DNA of 8,229 bases, taken from assembly GCA_900769035.1 (NCBI GenBank), contig CAAGFD010000107.1:1-8229 (forward strand), read 5' to 3'. This stretch comes from Bacteroidales bacterium (GTDB lineage: Bacteria > Bacteroidota > Bacteroidia > Bacteroidales > Paludibacteraceae). Every line of letters starts with the position of its first letter. Positions within the stretch are counted from its first letter, which is position 1. The notes under the pieces were generated by a model. It did no database searches. It was not told where the DNA came from and saw only the letters and a list, made by a program, of their open reading frames with translations. Shown here piece by piece: positions 7,412 through 8,229 of the stretch. Position numbers and translations under genes: made by a program.

Positions 7412-8196
7412 TTATAATTTACAAACCATAATAGAATGTCCCATACCAATGCCATCAATAATTTTTTCCACTGTAAGACCTGCTTTTTTGACACACCTCT
7501 CCATATCATCGGAATGGTACATCTTACTATTACCATTTGCCATTGAAGTGAAATAAGGAGAAGTAAGTGTAAGGCAATAGGCTGCAGTTTCGTATTTCTG
7601 TCTATTCCAGAATGTTTCCATAATGTAAATACGGCTCTGAGGAGTCATAGACTTACGAGCTTTGGAGCATATATCTATGATTTGATTTTCGGAAAAGCAA
7701 TCTAAAAATTGGCTCATCCAAATAATGTCGAATTTATTATTTGGAAATTCTGAATTTTTATCGAGTAGATTCATCGGATAGGCATGAATTCTATCTGCAC
7801 CCGGCTTATCTTTTATATTATTCTTCATCATCTCTAATTGCCCCGGGAGGTCGAGAATAGTAACTTCTACATTACTATTATATTCCACGCATCTCAATGC
7901 CCAACGACCGGTATTACCACCCACATCGAGCAGAGTTTTCTTGGCATCTTTTTCCGAAAAAACAATCTGTAGGGCTTCGTTAAAAGCACCATCTGAATAG
8001 AAATGGTCGAAATCAAACCAATATTTTTGAGTTTCTTCCGGCAGTTTAGAGAGTCCCTCATAAATTGTATCCCAACCACCGAAGACTTTCAAGCCCTCCG
8101 GTTTCCCGTTTTGCAAAGCTTCGTCCAAGAAAAAGAGACCATTATAATTCACATAATGGTTGAAATTCATATTCACGCCCACTATTTTATCATTGA
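7412..8196 (-). CDS. SAM-dependent O-methyltransferase, 5' truncated at contig end
   Basis: The C-terminal Rossmann catalytic domain is complete: motif I LLDVGGNTGRW (residues 84-94 counted from GTG 8182), the acidic end of strand 2 ILDLPG (109-114), FDIIWMSQFLDCF (151-163) and the terminal MGHSIMVCKL. This is the PF00891-type (plant/bacterial O-methyltransferase) pattern, normally about 330-350 residues with an N-terminal winged-helix dimerisation domain. Only the tail of that region remains (FFLDEALQNGKPEGLKVFGGW). The frame stays open upstream of the apparent starts (GTG 8182, GTG 8176, ATG 8170) through codons reading NDKIVGVN and is interrupted only by adapter sequence at 8197. The true start is therefore off the contig and about 80-100 residues are missing. 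It probably methylates a hydroxyl on the aryl head group of the polyene, an inference from context. Its stop lies 6 bp before the ketosynthase ATG. Confidence 0.88.
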
Positions 8197-8229
8197 AGAT
8201 CGGAAGAGCGTCGTGTAGGGAAAGAGTGT
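8197..8229 (+). other. Illumina TruSeq adapter sequence (contamination)
   Basis: The final 33 bases begin AGATCGGAAGAGCGTCGTGT and match from memory, base for base, the standard Illumina TruSeq adapter that follows inserts in read 2. They end exactly at the window end. This is untrimmed library adapter built into the contig and not genomic sequence. It should be removed, and no gene call should extend into it. Confidence 0.98.

Larger units (their letters stand above)
1..8196 (-). other. Aryl polyene / flexirubin-like biosynthetic gene cluster (partial)
   Basis: Nine co-directional genes with gaps of at most 10 bp and three overlaps combine ketosynthases, an ACP, an O-methyltransferase, a LolA-like protein, a GT2-DUF2062 protein, a NodB deacetylase and an MMPL exporter. 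From family knowledge, this set is characteristic of aryl polyene and flexirubin-type clusters, whose products are polyene carboxylates with an aryl head esterified to an outer-membrane lipid. Both ends are cut: the methyltransferase at the right and the exporter at the left. No ketoreductase, FabA/FabZ-type dehydratase, acyltransferase, thioesterase, aryl-CoA ligase or ammonia lyase is present, so the pathway is incomplete in this window. The product class is inferred from gene content and has not been demonstrated. Confidence 0.82.

Noticed and set aside
8170..8182. GTG 8182, GTG 8176 or ATG 8170 as the real start of the methyltransferase
   Set aside because: The reading frame continues upstream to the adapter junction and the N-terminal domain expected for the family is missing, so the gene is better annotated as 5' partial.
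1..8196. CRISPR arrays, tRNA or rRNA genes, insertion sequences, terminators, riboswitches
   Set aside because: Nothing was seen. There is no intergenic stretch longer than 10 bp, and no repeated units or hairpin followed by a T-run between genes on the minus strand.
8003..8218. Plus-strand open frame ending at 8218
   Set aside because: It is antisense to the methyltransferase and its last codons are adapter sequence, so it cannot be a gene.

Overview
The window is the end of an AT-rich contig from a Bacteroidota organism, probably a gut or oral Bacteroidales. It carries nine genes, all on the minus strand and almost without gaps. Together they look like the core and export part of an aryl polyene / flexirubin-type (APE-like) biosynthetic cluster, which makes polyene pigments attached to outer-membrane lipids. 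The Bacteroidota call rests on AT-rich coding sequence, weak or absent Shine-Dalgarno sites, and a gene set and protein style typical of APE clusters in that phylum. This is judged by eye, without a database search.

Transcription runs from high to low coordinates. First is a SAM-dependent O-methyltransferase, cut at its 5' end by the contig edge (7412-8196). Then come a ketosynthase fused to a second, cysteine-less KS-like domain (5732-7405), an acyl carrier protein (5474-5728), a second complete ketosynthase (4288-5469) and a stand-alone cysteine-less KS-like protein (3448-4278). The second half holds a membrane-anchored NodB-type polysaccharide deacetylase (2760-3455), a LolA-like periplasmic carrier (2168-2770), a family 2 glycosyltransferase fused to a DUF2062 membrane domain (979-2157), and the N-terminal 326 residues of an MMPL/RND-type exporter that runs off the left edge (1-979). 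Gaps are at most 10 bp and three junctions overlap, so one polycistronic unit is likely. No promoter, terminator, RNA gene, repeat or mobile element was seen.

Inferred pathway: the ketosynthases and ACP extend an acyl chain. The dehydratases, ketoreductase, aryl starter enzymes, acyltransferases and thioesterase known from APE clusters are absent here and presumably lie beyond the window. The methyltransferase could modify the aryl head group. The LolA-like protein and MMPL exporter would move the lipidic product through the envelope, while the glycosyltransferase and deacetylase may act on a lipid or sugar anchor.

The last 33 bases (8197-8229) are an Illumina TruSeq adapter and not genomic DNA. 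Biological sequence therefore ends at 8196, and the apparent start of the methyltransferase just inside that point is false. The most interesting biological points are the KS/KS-like fusion, the two KS-like domains that have lost the nucleophilic cysteine, and an envelope module with an intact deacetylase active site.
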